Part shown: positions 8,418 to 16,658 of the stretch, piece after piece | Layout of the letters: each line of letters opens with the position of its first letter | Position numbering within the stretch: the stretch's first letter is position 1 | NCBI GenBank assembly: GCA_002311385.1 | Contig: DCAE01000027.1 | Span: 1 to 34,788, forward strand | Direction of reading: 5' to 3' | DNA length: 34,788 bases | From: Dehalococcoidia bacterium UBA1141 | GTDB taxonomy: Bacteria; Chloroflexota; Dehalococcoidia; Lucifugimonadales; UBA3495 | Made by a program: the position numbers and the translations under genes | Notes under the pieces: model-generated | What the model saw: only the letters and a program-made list of their open reading frames with translations | The model's database searches: none | Told to the model about the DNA's origin: nothing

Positions 8418-8873
8418 ATTCCCGTTCCGCTCTTTTATGTACTTGCCTGGTGGATGGTCGGAATTCCAAGGCTTGCAAGCTCAGGGATTGGTGATTCCGG
8501 ATTCTGCTGGGCCAAAGCATAACATGAACCTAAACTCTAGCTGTTGATACGGTTTAAGACTCTCGGATAGGTGGCGGCAGGTGCGTTAATGGGTCGGTAT
8601 CGAGCCGGTCGAAACCCGTCAAAATGCTCCTTTGGCACGCCTGGCAACGAAGAAGAGGCAATATTGAATAATAGTTGAAATTATTGATGCATATTGCCAA
8701 ATTGTGTGCTAGACTACCGCCATGTTGAGCCTACCCTTGAAATTGGGGGTAAATTCGGCACAGATTGGTGCTTTGCGAAGCTCAATCTTCTTGGTATAAT
8801 TAGACCAGGTAAGAGTTAGGGTCTCTTTGGACGGCCTGGACTAAGCCAAATATTTTATGGAGGTCGTCCAAAT
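8418..8873. other. 456-base divergent intergenic region
   Basis: No convincing ORF or RNA gene is seen. The right end contains the zinc-ribbon promoter at 8773-8800 and its SD at 8859-8863. The middle (about 8650-8720) is AT-rich. A GTATCGAGCCGGTCGAAAC string at about 8597 resembles a common dispersed repeat. Confidence 0.6.
8773..8800 (+). promoter_or_regulatory. promoter of the zinc-ribbon gene
   Basis: A perfect -10 box TATAAT at 8795-8800 has TTGCGA (4 of 6) 16 bases upstream at 8773-8778. The transcript would start near 8807, giving a leader of about 65 bases before the ATG at 8874. Confidence 0.65.
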
Positions 8874-9164
8874 ATGGCGATTTCAGACAAGAATCTAACG
8901 TGTAGGGATTGTGGGCAAAGTTTCGTGTTTACCACAGGTGAACAGGAGTTCTTTGCGGAGAAGGGCTTCACAAATGAGCCCAGCCGTTGCCCAGCATGCC
9001 GAAGCGCACGCAGGAACCAGGACCGGGGAGGCTTTGGCGGTGGACCCCGCGAGATGCACCCGGTGGTATGCGCCCAGTGCGGTATTGACACAACAGTACC
9101 TTTCCGCCCGACGGGTGACAAACCTGTCTACTGCAGTGACTGCTTCAGCCAGATGAGGCGCTAA
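8874..9164 (+). CDS. small double zinc-ribbon protein (zf-trcl / CxxC-x17-CxxC type)
   Basis: The 96-residue protein has four CxxC knuckles: C10/C13 with C39/C42, and C66/C69 with C87/C90. The second pair is separated by exactly 17 residues, matching the CxxC-x17-CxxC family; the first half resembles the zf-trcl probable zinc-ribbon domain. A glycine-rich linker (about 52-58) joins them. It should bind two zinc ions; nucleic-acid or ribosome association is plausible but not shown. A consensus TATAAT promoter, a GGAGG SD ten bases before the ATG and a strong terminator mark it as a discrete single-gene unit that may be well expressed. Confidence 0.85.
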   Translation: MAISDKNLTCRDCGQSFVFTTGEQEFFAEKGFTNEPSRCPACRSARRNQDRGGFGGGPREMHPVVCAQCGIDTTVPFRPTGDKPVYCSDCFSQMRR

Positions 9165-9182
9165 CAGCAAGCAATCTCAACG

Positions 9183-9211
9183 AAAAGCCGCCGTCTAGGC
9201 GGCTTTTTTTT
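9183..9211 (+). terminator. intrinsic terminator of the zinc-ribbon gene
   Basis: AAAAGCCGCC (9183-9192) pairs perfectly with GGCGGCTTTT (9198-9207) around loop GTCTA and runs into eight consecutive Ts. Confidence 0.92.
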
Positions 9212-9590
9212 GCTCGATTTCATTTTTTGAGGCCCATCCTTAAGCAAGCTCGACCCCAGATGTGATTCCGAATCCACTGGGGCGCATCTAAGAATCCGTG
9301 GTTCTGCCGAAAAGCTTCTAGAACAGGCCACTACTTCCCTAAGAGCGCTTCTCTCGGTCTGCCAAGTCAATTCTCATTACGACTCTGAATTTTGGACATT
9401 GACCCCGATTTACGCTCGTTCAAGGACCTAGACAACTTGGCAGACTACGAATCGGCGAACAAGCTTCTATAACACCTCCTACAGGAAATTTACATAACCT
9501 GATACTGTTTGGATTTGCGGTATACTGTGTTACCGCCTAACCAAACCTTCTACCACCAAACTTTTCGCCTGTAGACGCAATGGAGGTATC
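9212..9590. other. noncoding stretch before the livG/livK remnant
   Basis: No credible gene is seen. A TATACT at 9521-9526 could be a -10 box for the remnant downstream but no good -35 box is present. GGAGG at 9582-9586 is the only SD-like element. Confidence 0.5.
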
Positions 9591-10142
9591 ACGGCTTTAT
9601 TAGAAGTCAAAGACCTCTCGATTCGCTTTGGTGGCATCACTGCTTTGGATGGTGTTAGTTTTTCCGTCGACCAAGGGGAGATACTTTCGATAATCGGTCC
9701 CAACGGCGCCGGAAAGACCAGCGTGTTCAATTGCATAACCCGCATCTATGATCCAACCGGGACTTTCATTCGCCAAGGATGGGAGGTAGACTACCCCGGA
9801 GTGGCCAAACACGTGGAAATCATTCGCCAGTACGCAGGCATGGAAAACGCCAGCAACTTGACGCTTTACGGCCAGTACCTGGGTGAACTGATGGAGCAGG
9901 CTCTGATTCTGGCTGGGAAAGACCTCACACGCGAGGGCTTGATCAAGGCGGTTGAGTCTATAAAAGACTTCACGTGTTCGATGTGCTTGGTCTCTGTCAC
10001 TATGAGCTCGTCGGATCATGACCCCATGCAGGGCGCGTATCTGATGCGGGCCGAGGGGGGTCGGTGGAAGACCTTCGGCGGTCTGATTAGCTATGAAGGT
10101 ACACTACCTGATACTATGACCGTCGCAGACCTGAAGAAGTAG
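9591..10142 (+). pseudogene. chimeric remnant: livG-like ATPase start joined to livK-like binding-protein end
   Basis: The first half reads as the start of a branched-chain amino-acid ABC ATPase: LLEVKDLSIRFGGITALDG, then the Walker A GPNGAGKT and FNCITRIYDP. Near 9760 the reading changes, without losing frame, to the last third of a periplasmic substrate-binding protein (VAKHVEIIRQYAG, LTREGLIKAVESI, GAYLMRAEGGRWK). Q-loop, ABC signature, Walker B and the whole LivHM/LivF part are absent. The expected start codon position, just after GGAGG, reads ACG instead of ATG; the next possible start is TTG 9645. An internal deletion across a liv operon, or an assembly join, explains this best. The product cannot be a working transporter part. 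It is followed by a terminator. Confidence 0.75.
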
Positions 10143-10177
10143 AGTCGTCCGGTAATTTCCAAAACCTTCTTGTTTCT

Positions 10178-10221
10178 AAACCGGCCTGGTGGATCAATAC
10201 TCGCGATTCCAGGCCGGTTTT
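10178..10221 (+). terminator. intrinsic terminator after the liv remnant
   Basis: AAACCGGCCTGG (10178-10189) pairs with CCAGGCCGGTTT (10209-10220) around a 19-base loop, followed by T. Its survival behind a broken gene suggests it ended the former operon. Confidence 0.75.
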
Positions 10222-10300
10222 AATTTCCGGATTTGTTATGTACACGCTGAATTACTTATCGATGCAGATGCTCCGAGCACCATCTAGTGGCGGTTAAAGT

Positions 10301-11422
10301 ATGGCTGATTATAGGGTAATTTCGTCGGACAACCATGTGATGGAGCCACCCGACCTGTGGACCGATAGAATCGATGCCAAGTTCCGGGACCGTGCTCCAG
10401 CTACACGTCGCGAAGAGGACGGCGACGGTTGGTACTGCGACGGGCTGAGAATCACCACGGGTTTCGGCTTCGGCGGCTCGCAAACCGGTAGGAGGTTCGA
10501 CGCTCCTGAGAAGCTAACGGCGGCTGATCTGTTTGAGAACGTGCGTCCGGGTGGCTATATTCCGGAGGAACAGGTCAAGGACATGGACCTGGATGGCGTG
10601 GACATGAGCATCCTCTACCCAACGCTAGGGCTGAACCTCTACAAGGTCCCCGATACCATCCTTCTGAATGCCGTCTTCAGGACCTACAACGATTGGTTGG
10701 CCGAATTCTGCAATGCTTCCCCCTCCAGGCTGAAAGGTATCGCCATGATTAACCTAGACGACATAGGCGTGGCCGTAGCGGAGCTCGAACGCTGCCGCAA
10801 GATGGGGCTGATTGGAGCCATGATTCCGGTTTACCCTCCGGAGGATATGAGGTACGATTCCCTGGAGTACGAGCCTTTCTGGGCTGCGTCCCAAGACCTG
10901 GTCATGCCCTTGGCCCTCCATGCGGCTACAAACCGGTACGGCTCGGGTGAAGGAGATCGAACCCTCAACAACAGGTTCTCCGTCACCATCAACTTCGACC
11001 ACTACGTTCGTATGTCCATCACGGACATGATATTTACCGGCGTATTCGAGCGCTATCCCACGCTTCAGATCGGTGCCGTGGAGCATGAACTATCTTGGGC
11101 GCCGCACTTTCTGGACCGCATCGACTACAACTATTCCCAAAGAGCCAGGGGAATCGCCGGGTACCGTTTCAAGAATATGATGCTGCCCAGCGATTTTTTC
11201 CGTAGAAACGTGTTCTTAGGCTTTCAAGAAGACGCATTGGGAATCAAGCTCAGGGATATCATCGGAGTGGATACCCTTCAATGGGGCTCAGATTATCCCC
11301 ACCAAGAATCCACGTTCCCCAAGAGCCGGCAAATCCTTGAAGAGATTCTCGCCGATTGCACGGAAGAGGAGAAGGCAAAGATAGCGGGAGGCAATGCCGC
11401 CAGAATATATGACCTTGATTAA
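10301..11422 (+). CDS. amidohydrolase family protein (amidohydrolase_2)
   Basis: The 373-residue protein has the layout of the amidohydrolase_2 group (decarboxylases and hydrolases of the ACMSD type). The N-terminus shows SSDNHVMEPPDLW with D10 and H12 in the position of the usual first metal motif, although the spacing is DxH rather than HxH. The C-terminal metal aspartate is D331 in WGSDYPHQES. Such enzymes are single-metal hydrolases or decarboxylases acting on aromatic or carboxylic substrates. The SD is weak. It is monocistronic between terminators. Substrate is unknown; the nearby Rieske oxygenase is on the other strand, so a shared pathway is speculation. Confidence 0.88.
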   Translation: MADYRVISSDNHVMEPPDLWTDRIDAKFRDRAPATRREEDGDGWYCDGLRITTGFGFGGSQTGRRFDAPEKLTAADLFENVRPGGYIPEEQVKDMDLDGVDMSILYPTLGLNLYKVPDTILLNAVFRTYNDWLAEFCNASPSRLKGIAMINLDDIGVAVAELERCRKMGLIGAMIPVYPPEDMRYDSLEYEPFWAASQDLVMPLALHAATNRYGSGEGDRTLNNRFSVTINFDHYVRMSITDMIFTGVFERYPTLQIGAVEHELSWAPHFLDRIDYNYSQRARGIAGYRFKNMMLPSDFFRRNVFLGFQEDALGIKLRDIIGVDTLQWGSDYPHQESTFPKSRQILEEILADCTEEEKAKIAGGNAARIYDLD

Positions 11423-11485
11423 TACGGCTTTCGGCAAAAATCTATGAATCGATGATTTTGACGTGAGGCAACCTCAGAAACTTAG

Positions 11486-11513
11486 AAGGCACTCCGATTC
11501 GGAGTGCCTTTTC
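11486..11513. terminator. intrinsic terminator between convergent genes
   Basis: AAGGCACTCC (11486-11495) pairs with GGAGTGCCTT (11501-11510) around GATTC, followed by a short T-rich tail. It lies between the amidohydrolase and the Rieske oxygenase and could serve both. Confidence 0.85.
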
Positions 11514-11540
11514 TTATAAGCCGAATATCTTGTTATTCGA

Positions 11541-12911
11541 CTATCTTGTCCCGTTTCGCCAGGTGGCCAGTTCGTCCCAGCTTTCCGCATCCATGAACTG
11601 AGCCCAGCGGCGATACAGGTTCCGCAGGTTGTCTTCGTTGGATTTAGAGTCGGTTAGTTCCGTAACCAGTCCGGGAAATTTCAAGCCGTCTATCTGGAAA
11701 TCCGCCGTTTCGTCGCCCAGACCCTGCTCGTAGCTATAGGGATAGCGGCGGGCGATGGTGCCGCGACTGGCGGCGTGGGCGTAGTTCCAGTTTTCCATGT
11801 CGTCTTGCTCGGTCAATCCACCTGGGCCTGAGTAGCGGATGTAGTACTGGCGTAGAAAGTCTTTCACCTCTGGGGGAGCGTCCCGATCCACGAAATACCA
11901 GCGCCACATCTCGGTATGGTGGGGTCCTCTGGGGTGCAAGACGGCGATGGTGCGGGGCTGCCTGGGGTGGAGCGCAGCATTGGGGAAAACCACTCCGGGG
12001 CTTCCGGTAACCCGGCTCCATTCTCCCTTGCGCTGTTTTTTTTGTTCTTCACAATACCGGAAGTAGTCGGAAACTATAGGCGCCTGCTGGTATGCCGGGG
12101 GCATGGCCGCATCCCGGGGCAGCACGTATAACCCGGTCTGATGGCCCCGCTCCGGAAAGGTGACGTGTAGCCTCCTGGCTTTTGACCGTTCGTCCATATC
12201 CCGCCGACCCGAGCCACTGGGTCCGATGCCCACCATGTCTACGGAACGGTGGCTGATGTTGTGGTAACTGTCTCCGCTGAAGTTCTCCGATGGGAACTTC
12301 CAGTTACAGGGGATAATCCACTTTTGGACCCCTCCGATAATCTCGCTGCCGCCTTCTCGTCCGTCCCAGGAATCTAGGCTCAGATCCAAAAACATCTTGA
12401 AATCGCCCAAGTACTCATCGAAGGTCGGAGCCGTTTTGTCCCAGGTGGCCCAGATAGTACCTTTGTAGTTGCAAAGCTGGGCTACTTCAATCAAGCCCCA
12501 TAGGGACTTGTCCAGTTTCTCGTGATAAGCGGACTTGAAGAAAGGCACACCTACAAGATTGCCGTCGGTGGCATAGCTCCAGCCGTGATAGGGGCAGGTA
12601 AATACCGGTGTATTTCCCTCATCGTAGCGGCACACTTTCATGCCACGGTGGCGGCAGGAATTCAGGAACACATGAATCTGCTTTTCCCGGTCGCGGCAGA
12701 GAATCACCGACTCCTCACCCATGGATGAGACGAAATAGTCTCCCGGTTTAGCAATTTGGCTCTCATGGCCGACAAATAACCAGGAACGGGTGAATACCTG
12801 TTCCAACTCTATCTGGTAGATTTCCTCGCTGACGAAAATCTCCCGGCTAATCTGCCCGGACTTCAGGTCCACCAGGTTGTCGGTGTATCTTTGTCGATTT
12901 GCAATGGCCAT
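11541..12911 (-). CDS. Rieske non-haem iron oxygenase, alpha subunit
   Basis: The 456-residue protein has an N-terminal Rieske [2Fe-2S] site, C86-x-H88 and C106-xx-H109, and a C-terminal catalytic domain with the iron motif ENFSGDSYHNISH (D214, H217, H221). The Rieske spacing (17 residues between the pairs) is standard. The two catalytic histidines are four apart, one fewer than the usual five as I recall. It should hydroxylate an aromatic or other hydrophobic substrate using electrons from a reductase. No beta subunit, ferredoxin or reductase gene is adjacent, so partners must be elsewhere. GGAGAAAG precedes the ATG. Substrate is unknown. Confidence 0.9.
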   Translation of the reverse strand: MAIANRQRYTDNLVDLKSGQISREIFVSEEIYQIELEQVFTRSWLFVGHESQIAKPGDYFVSSMGEESVILCRDREKQIHVFLNSCRHRGMKVCRYDEGNTPVFTCPYHGWSYATDGNLVGVPFFKSAYHEKLDKSLWGLIEVAQLCNYKGTIWATWDKTAPTFDEYLGDFKMFLDLSLDSWDGREGGSEIIGGVQKWIIPCNWKFPSENFSGDSYHNISHRSVDMVGIGPSGSGRRDMDERSKARRLHVTFPERGHQTGLYVLPRDAAMPPAYQQAPIVSDYFRYCEEQKKQRKGEWSRVTGSPGVVFPNAALHPRQPRTIAVLHPRGPHHTEMWRWYFVDRDAPPEVKDFLRQYYIRYSGPGGLTEQDDMENWNYAHAASRGTIARRYPYSYEQGLGDETADFQIDGLKFPGLVTELTDSKSNEDNLRNLYRRWAQFMDAESWDELATWRNGTR

Positions 12912-13059
12912 AGCTTACTTTCTCCGTCCCGAATCCCGGATTCCAATCAGGCGTCTGGGTCAAAGACCATTAGGGATATTTTACATACTTGGGGTTATTG
13001 CCGTATAGAGTGATGCCAGGGCTGAAATCTCGGCGGTGTGAGGGCGGGGTGGAAAATGG

Positions 13060-13785
13060 CTACGGGACGTCCATCCGGCGCAACCGGCGCACGCCCAAGA
13101 AGGTAAATACCAGCGTCACGGCCACTGCGCCGACGATGGCCGCGGGGAATTCGATTGCTCGCTCACTCAAGACCTGGAATTCAGACTCGTTTATTCCGTG
13201 CATTATGCCCAGAGTGTAACCCCGTATGCTCAGATAGTTGACGCCGTTGATGAAGCTGCTAATCACTCCTTCCCACAGGAATACGTATATGAGAGCGAAT
13301 ACCAGAGGACGGCTTGTCACAAGACCGGCCCAAGTAAAAATAGCAGCATAAGCAATAACGCCTACCAAGACTGCTACGCCCACGGCAACCGCAGCTTTCA
13401 CGCTGCCATCGAACCCCAGTAGAGCCGCAATGACGCCGCTGGCAATCAACAAAGGTCCGCTGATGGCTATGGAGGCCAGCAATTTCGGAATGGCTATTCG
13501 CCAACGGGCGATAGGTCTTAATGTTAGAAAACTAAGAGTGCGGTCCTCCAACTCGTTGCCGAATGACGCTGTTGACAGCGCCATGGTGACGATGGGCATT
13601 ATGCCGGCCACCAACATGCCGTCCAGCAGAACGTCGATGAAATTTTCGTCGAAGGATTCATCGTCACTGGCCGCGAAGTGGACGATGACGGCCAGACCAA
13701 CCGGTAGGGCGGCTAGTAAAGTGATTAGGATGACCCGCCACCGGCCAGTCAACTGGCGTATGGACAGCCAGAACACAGGAACCAT
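13060..13785 (-). CDS. ABC-2 type transporter permease (last gene of operon)
   Basis: The 241-residue protein has about six hydrophobic segments and the ABC-2 permease feature FGNELEDRTLSFLTLRPIARW between the second and third, followed by long membrane helices. It should form the membrane half of an exporter with the ATPase encoded immediately upstream. Its ATG shares bases with the ATPase stop (TAATG arrangement at 13783-13787), a sign of translational coupling. Substrate is unknown. Confidence 0.85.
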   Translation of the reverse strand: MVPVFWLSIRQLTGRWRVILITLLAALPVGLAVIVHFAASDDESFDENFIDVLLDGMLVAGIMPIVTMALSTASFGNELEDRTLSFLTLRPIARWRIAIPKLLASIAISGPLLIASGVIAALLGFDGSVKAAVAVGVAVLVGVIAYAAIFTWAGLVTSRPLVFALIYVFLWEGVISSFINGVNYLSIRGYTLGIMHGINESEFQVLSERAIEFPAAIVGAVAVTLVFTFLGVRRLRRMDVP

Positions 13786-14747
13786 TAGCGTTCCACGACG
13801 TAGCTGAAAATACTTTCCAGCGATTCGTCCATCGGCTCGACCCGCAGCAACCGTATTCCGTGCTCTTGAGCGAGCCTGGGGATGGACAGTTGGAGGGCAT
13901 TCACGTTCCGGCTAAGAGCAATCATCTCGCCTTCTTCCGGGCCCACGCTGACTGAATCCACCTCTTCCATGCCGACCAAAGCCGCAGCCATGGCCCGGGG
14001 TGAGTCGGTCACGACGCGCACTTTGTAGGCTTGTTCGTCCAGCTTGGCCCGTATCGCTCGAAAGTCGCCGGCGGCGGCCAGCTTGCCGCTGACCATCAAC
14101 AATATGCGAGTGGCCAGGGTTTCCACCTCTTCCAGAATGTGGGAAGAGATGAGGATAGTTTTTCCTTGCTCGGCGATACGCACCATTGTTTCGTGAAACT
14201 CGATGCGCTGGCGGGGGTCGGTCCCGTTTAACGGCTCATCTAGAATCAGGACATCCGGGTCGTGAACCATGGCGGCCGCCAATCTTATCCGTTGACGCAT
14301 GCCCCTAGAATAGGTCCCAACAGCCCGGTCTTGGGCATCTGCCAAGGCGACCATCTCGATGGCCCGGTCCACGGGTTCTTTCACCGGCTTGAGGTTCTGC
14401 ATCCGAGCGGCGAATTCCACGAACTGACGTCCGGTGTAGAACCCGTAGACAGCTTCATGCTCCGACATCACACCCACTCTTTGGTACATCGCCGGGTTAT
14501 CCCGCACCGGCTCTCCCAAGATAGTCACAGAGCCGTCGGAGCAACTGGCCAGGCCGGCCATGAGATGAAGAATGGTTGTCTTGCCGGCGCCGTTTGGCCC
14601 CAACAGGCCGGTGATGCCTGGAAACACCTGCAACGTTACATCGTTGACGGCCACCACGTTCCCGAACCATTTGGATACGCTACGGACATCAATAACGGGC
14701 TGCGCTGGTACCGGCTCATTAATCGGCTCCTCTGTGGTTGTCGTCAT
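13785..14747 (-). CDS. ABC transporter ATP-binding protein (second ATPase of operon)
   Basis: The 320-residue ATPase has Walker A GPNGAGKT (50-57), the signature YSRGMRQRIRLA and Walker B VLILDEP, followed by the D-loop NGTDP, and a C-terminal extension of about 90 residues typical of ABC-2 exporter ATPases. The Q-loop glutamine is replaced by glutamate in GVMSEHEAVYG. An open frame continues to 14966, but that part is out-of-frame permease sequence. ATG 14747 forms an ATGA overlap with the permease stop (14744-14746), so it is the start. It pairs with the permease immediately downstream. Confidence 0.9.
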   Translation of the reverse strand: MTTTTEEPINEPVPAQPVIDVRSVSKWFGNVVAVNDVTLQVFPGITGLLGPNGAGKTTILHLMAGLASCSDGSVTILGEPVRDNPAMYQRVGVMSEHEAVYGFYTGRQFVEFAARMQNLKPVKEPVDRAIEMVALADAQDRAVGTYSRGMRQRIRLAAAMVHDPDVLILDEPLNGTDPRQRIEFHETMVRIAEQGKTILISSHILEEVETLATRILLMVSGKLAAAGDFRAIRAKLDEQAYKVRVVTDSPRAMAAALVGMEEVDSVSVGPEEGEMIALSRNVNALQLSIPRLAQEHGIRLLRVEPMDESLESIFSYVVER

Positions 14748-15670
14748 GCTGATAGTTTCCTGTACCGCCACCACAACACCGTGGCCAGGCCACCGCTCAA
14801 GAGAACGTACCAGGCTATAGGCACAAAGCGGGGCAGTTCCGCAGTGATTCGGGAGCGCTCCCCTTCCTCTTCTACGTCGAAAATCATGTTGTTCACATTG
14901 GTGGGCACTCTGCCGATGTCCACCAAGCTGTACCACTTGGCCGAGTCTCCGGTCAGAGGTTCGCAATTGCCGAATCGGTCATCGTTATGGCCTTCGTCGC
15001 ATTCGGTTAAAATTCCGGCCGCCGCTGAAGAGATGATGAACAGGCCAATCACGATCGCCGCAGCGATGGCCCTCCGGTTGGTAAATGCAGAGATAGCCAG
15101 AGGCAACGTGGTGATAAAGATGGCCACCAAGAGACCGGCGGCCAGAATACGGGGAATGTCCTTCCAGTTGTCCTTTAGATAGTCCAGCGGTTCGTCGGCA
15201 GAGAGAATCAAACTGGCCAGCAGGACCGCCTGTCCCGAGTAAACCAGCAGCAGAGTGATGGAGAAAAAGGCCAGCCAGCGGGCTATCACATAGTCGGTGG
15301 TAGTTAGTGGGCGTACTAAGTATAGGCTGATTACACCGTTTCGCCGGTCGGGACAGAGCAATTCGGGCGCGACAAGGGCCGCGAAGATGATAAGGACGAT
15401 GGAAACAACTTGATAGTAATCCGCATGGCCTGGGAGTACGTCGCCGATGACTTCGAACATCGAAGCGATAATCGCCATGATTACCGCTGGCGTCATAGCA
15501 GCGCCGAAAAGCAACACAGGCAGCACCTTGGCGAGAGAACCGTGGCCCACGCCCAAGATGGTCTTTATGCCATCGGTGAAAACCGCCTTGCGGGCACGCA
15601 TGCGGCCCTCGCGAGGGCCGTCGTAGTGCTGATACCCCAGGTCGAACAGTTCGCCGGAAGCCTGGGTCAT
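14744..15670 (-). CDS. ABC-2 type transporter permease (second gene of operon)
   Basis: The 308-residue membrane protein has six or seven hydrophobic segments, with an ABC-2-like cytoplasmic loop CPDRRNGVISLYLVRPL after the second. A polar segment of about 60 residues before the last helix (DEGHNDDRFGNCEPLTGDSA region) is probably extracytoplasmic. The start overlaps the preceding ATPase stop as TAATG at 15668-15672 and the end overlaps the next ATPase as ATGA, so all four cistrons are read as one coupled message. It is distinct in sequence from the second permease, so this is not a simple duplication. Confidence 0.85.
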   Translation of the reverse strand: MTQASGELFDLGYQHYDGPREGRMRARKAVFTDGIKTILGVGHGSLAKVLPVLLFGAAMTPAVIMAIIASMFEVIGDVLPGHADYYQVVSIVLIIFAALVAPELLCPDRRNGVISLYLVRPLTTTDYVIARWLAFFSITLLLVYSGQAVLLASLILSADEPLDYLKDNWKDIPRILAAGLLVAIFITTLPLAISAFTNRRAIAAAIVIGLFIISSAAAGILTECDEGHNDDRFGNCEPLTGDSAKWYSLVDIGRVPTNVNNMIFDVEEEGERSRITAELPRFVPIAWYVLLSGGLATVLWWRYRKLSA

Positions 15671-16569
15671 TAAGAATCGCTCCGGAAAATGTCAGTCAAT
15701 TGATGGCGGCGAGGAGCCATGCGGCGAAGTCTCGTGTTGGTTTCCACCAATGCATCTCTTATTGCGTCGTACTCGCTTTGGCTCTCCAACTCCACCGCCA
15801 AAGACGAACCGTCCAAGGTGGCTATGATTCCTCGGCTGGCCAAGGCGATAACCAACTCCTCCCGGTTGTCATCCACCTCAATCAACAAGGTTTCGGTTTC
15901 TTGGGTAAAGCCGGAAACAGCCCCTTCTTCGGTGACCCGGCCACCGTCCAGCACGATTATGCGGTCACAGGTGGTTTCGACGTCGCCCATGAGGTGGGAG
16001 GAAAGCACGATGCTGATGCCAAAATCCCGTCCGGTGCGGCGGATTAGCCGCAGCATGTCTTCCCGTCCTCCGGGGTCGAGGCCTGCGGTGGGTTCATCCA
16101 GTAACACTACCAAGGGGTCATGGGCCAATGATTGGGCCAGTTTTACCCGTTGCTTCATACCGGTGGAGTATTGTCCAATGGGGCGGTATCGCTCTTCTTC
16201 CAACCCCACATGCCTCAAGATATCGGCCGCGCGTATCCTGGCGAAGGCCGGAGGAATACCGCTCACTTGGGCCATGTGAGTCAAAAACTCGGATGCGGTT
16301 ATGGCCGTGGGCAAGCAATCGTGCTCCGGCATGTAACCAAGCCTGGCCCGAGCTTCCACTGATTCGTAGGTTTTATCGCCCATCACTTCAGCGGAACCAG
16401 AGGTGGGTTTTAGCAGCCCTAAGAAAAGCTTGATGGCCGTACTTTTGCCAGCGCCGTTTGGGCCCAGAAGCCCTGTGATTCCTTCTTGAACCTCAAAGTC
16501 CACAGAATCGAGGGCAACCGTGGCGCCGTAGCGTTTGGTTAAAGACTTGGCCTGTAGTAGCGTTGCCAC
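15670..16569 (-). CDS. ABC transporter ATP-binding protein (first gene of operon)
   Basis: The 299-residue ATPase has Walker A GPNGAGKS (36-43), signature YSTGMKQ (134-140) and Walker B VVLLDEP (154-160), followed by TAGLDP. The Q-loop carries E82 (YMPEHD) in place of glutamine, as in the sister ATPase. The frame is open to an ATG at 16692, but those 41 residues are not ATPase-like. GTG 16569 fits because homology begins there and because a TATAAT box lies only seven bases upstream, predicting transcription to start at or next to the GTG (leaderless). It is the first of four overlapping exporter genes. Confidence 0.9.
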   Translation of the reverse strand: MATLLQAKSLTKRYGATVALDSVDFEVQEGITGLLGPNGAGKSTAIKLFLGLLKPTSGSAEVMGDKTYESVEARARLGYMPEHDCLPTAITASEFLTHMAQVSGIPPAFARIRAADILRHVGLEEERYRPIGQYSTGMKQRVKLAQSLAHDPLVVLLDEPTAGLDPGGREDMLRLIRRTGRDFGISIVLSSHLMGDVETTCDRIIVLDGGRVTEEGAVSGFTQETETLLIEVDDNREELVIALASRGIIATLDGSSLAVELESQSEYDAIRDALVETNTRLRRMAPRRHQLTDIFRSDS

Positions 16570-16575
16570 CAGTGG

Positions 16576-16604
16576 ATTATAGGCCCAAGGGTCACCAAGG
16601 TCAG
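16576..16604 (-). promoter_or_regulatory. promoter of the ABC exporter operon, giving a leaderless message
   Basis: On the minus strand, CTGACC (16599-16604, 4 of 6 to TTGACA) and a perfect TATAAT (16576-16581) are separated by 17 bases. Transcription would be expected about seven bases on, at 16568-16569, which is the G of the GTG start. Confidence 0.65.
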
Positions 16605-16658
16605 CTTGGGGAGCGCCGGATTGAGGGGAAATGGAAACCGGCTTGGCCCTGCCGGAGA

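Noticed and set aside
9165..9590. tRNA or small RNA gene in the gap
   Set aside because: No cloverleaf, GTTCRA loop or convincing promoter-terminator pair was found.
13785..14966. Long 393-residue version of the second ATPase
   Set aside because: The extra 73 residues are out-of-frame permease sequence, and the ATGA overlap at 14744-14747 gives a natural start.
14262..15182. 306-codon plus-strand ORF
   Set aside because: It spans two antisense ABC genes with clear motifs; no start signal or domain of its own.
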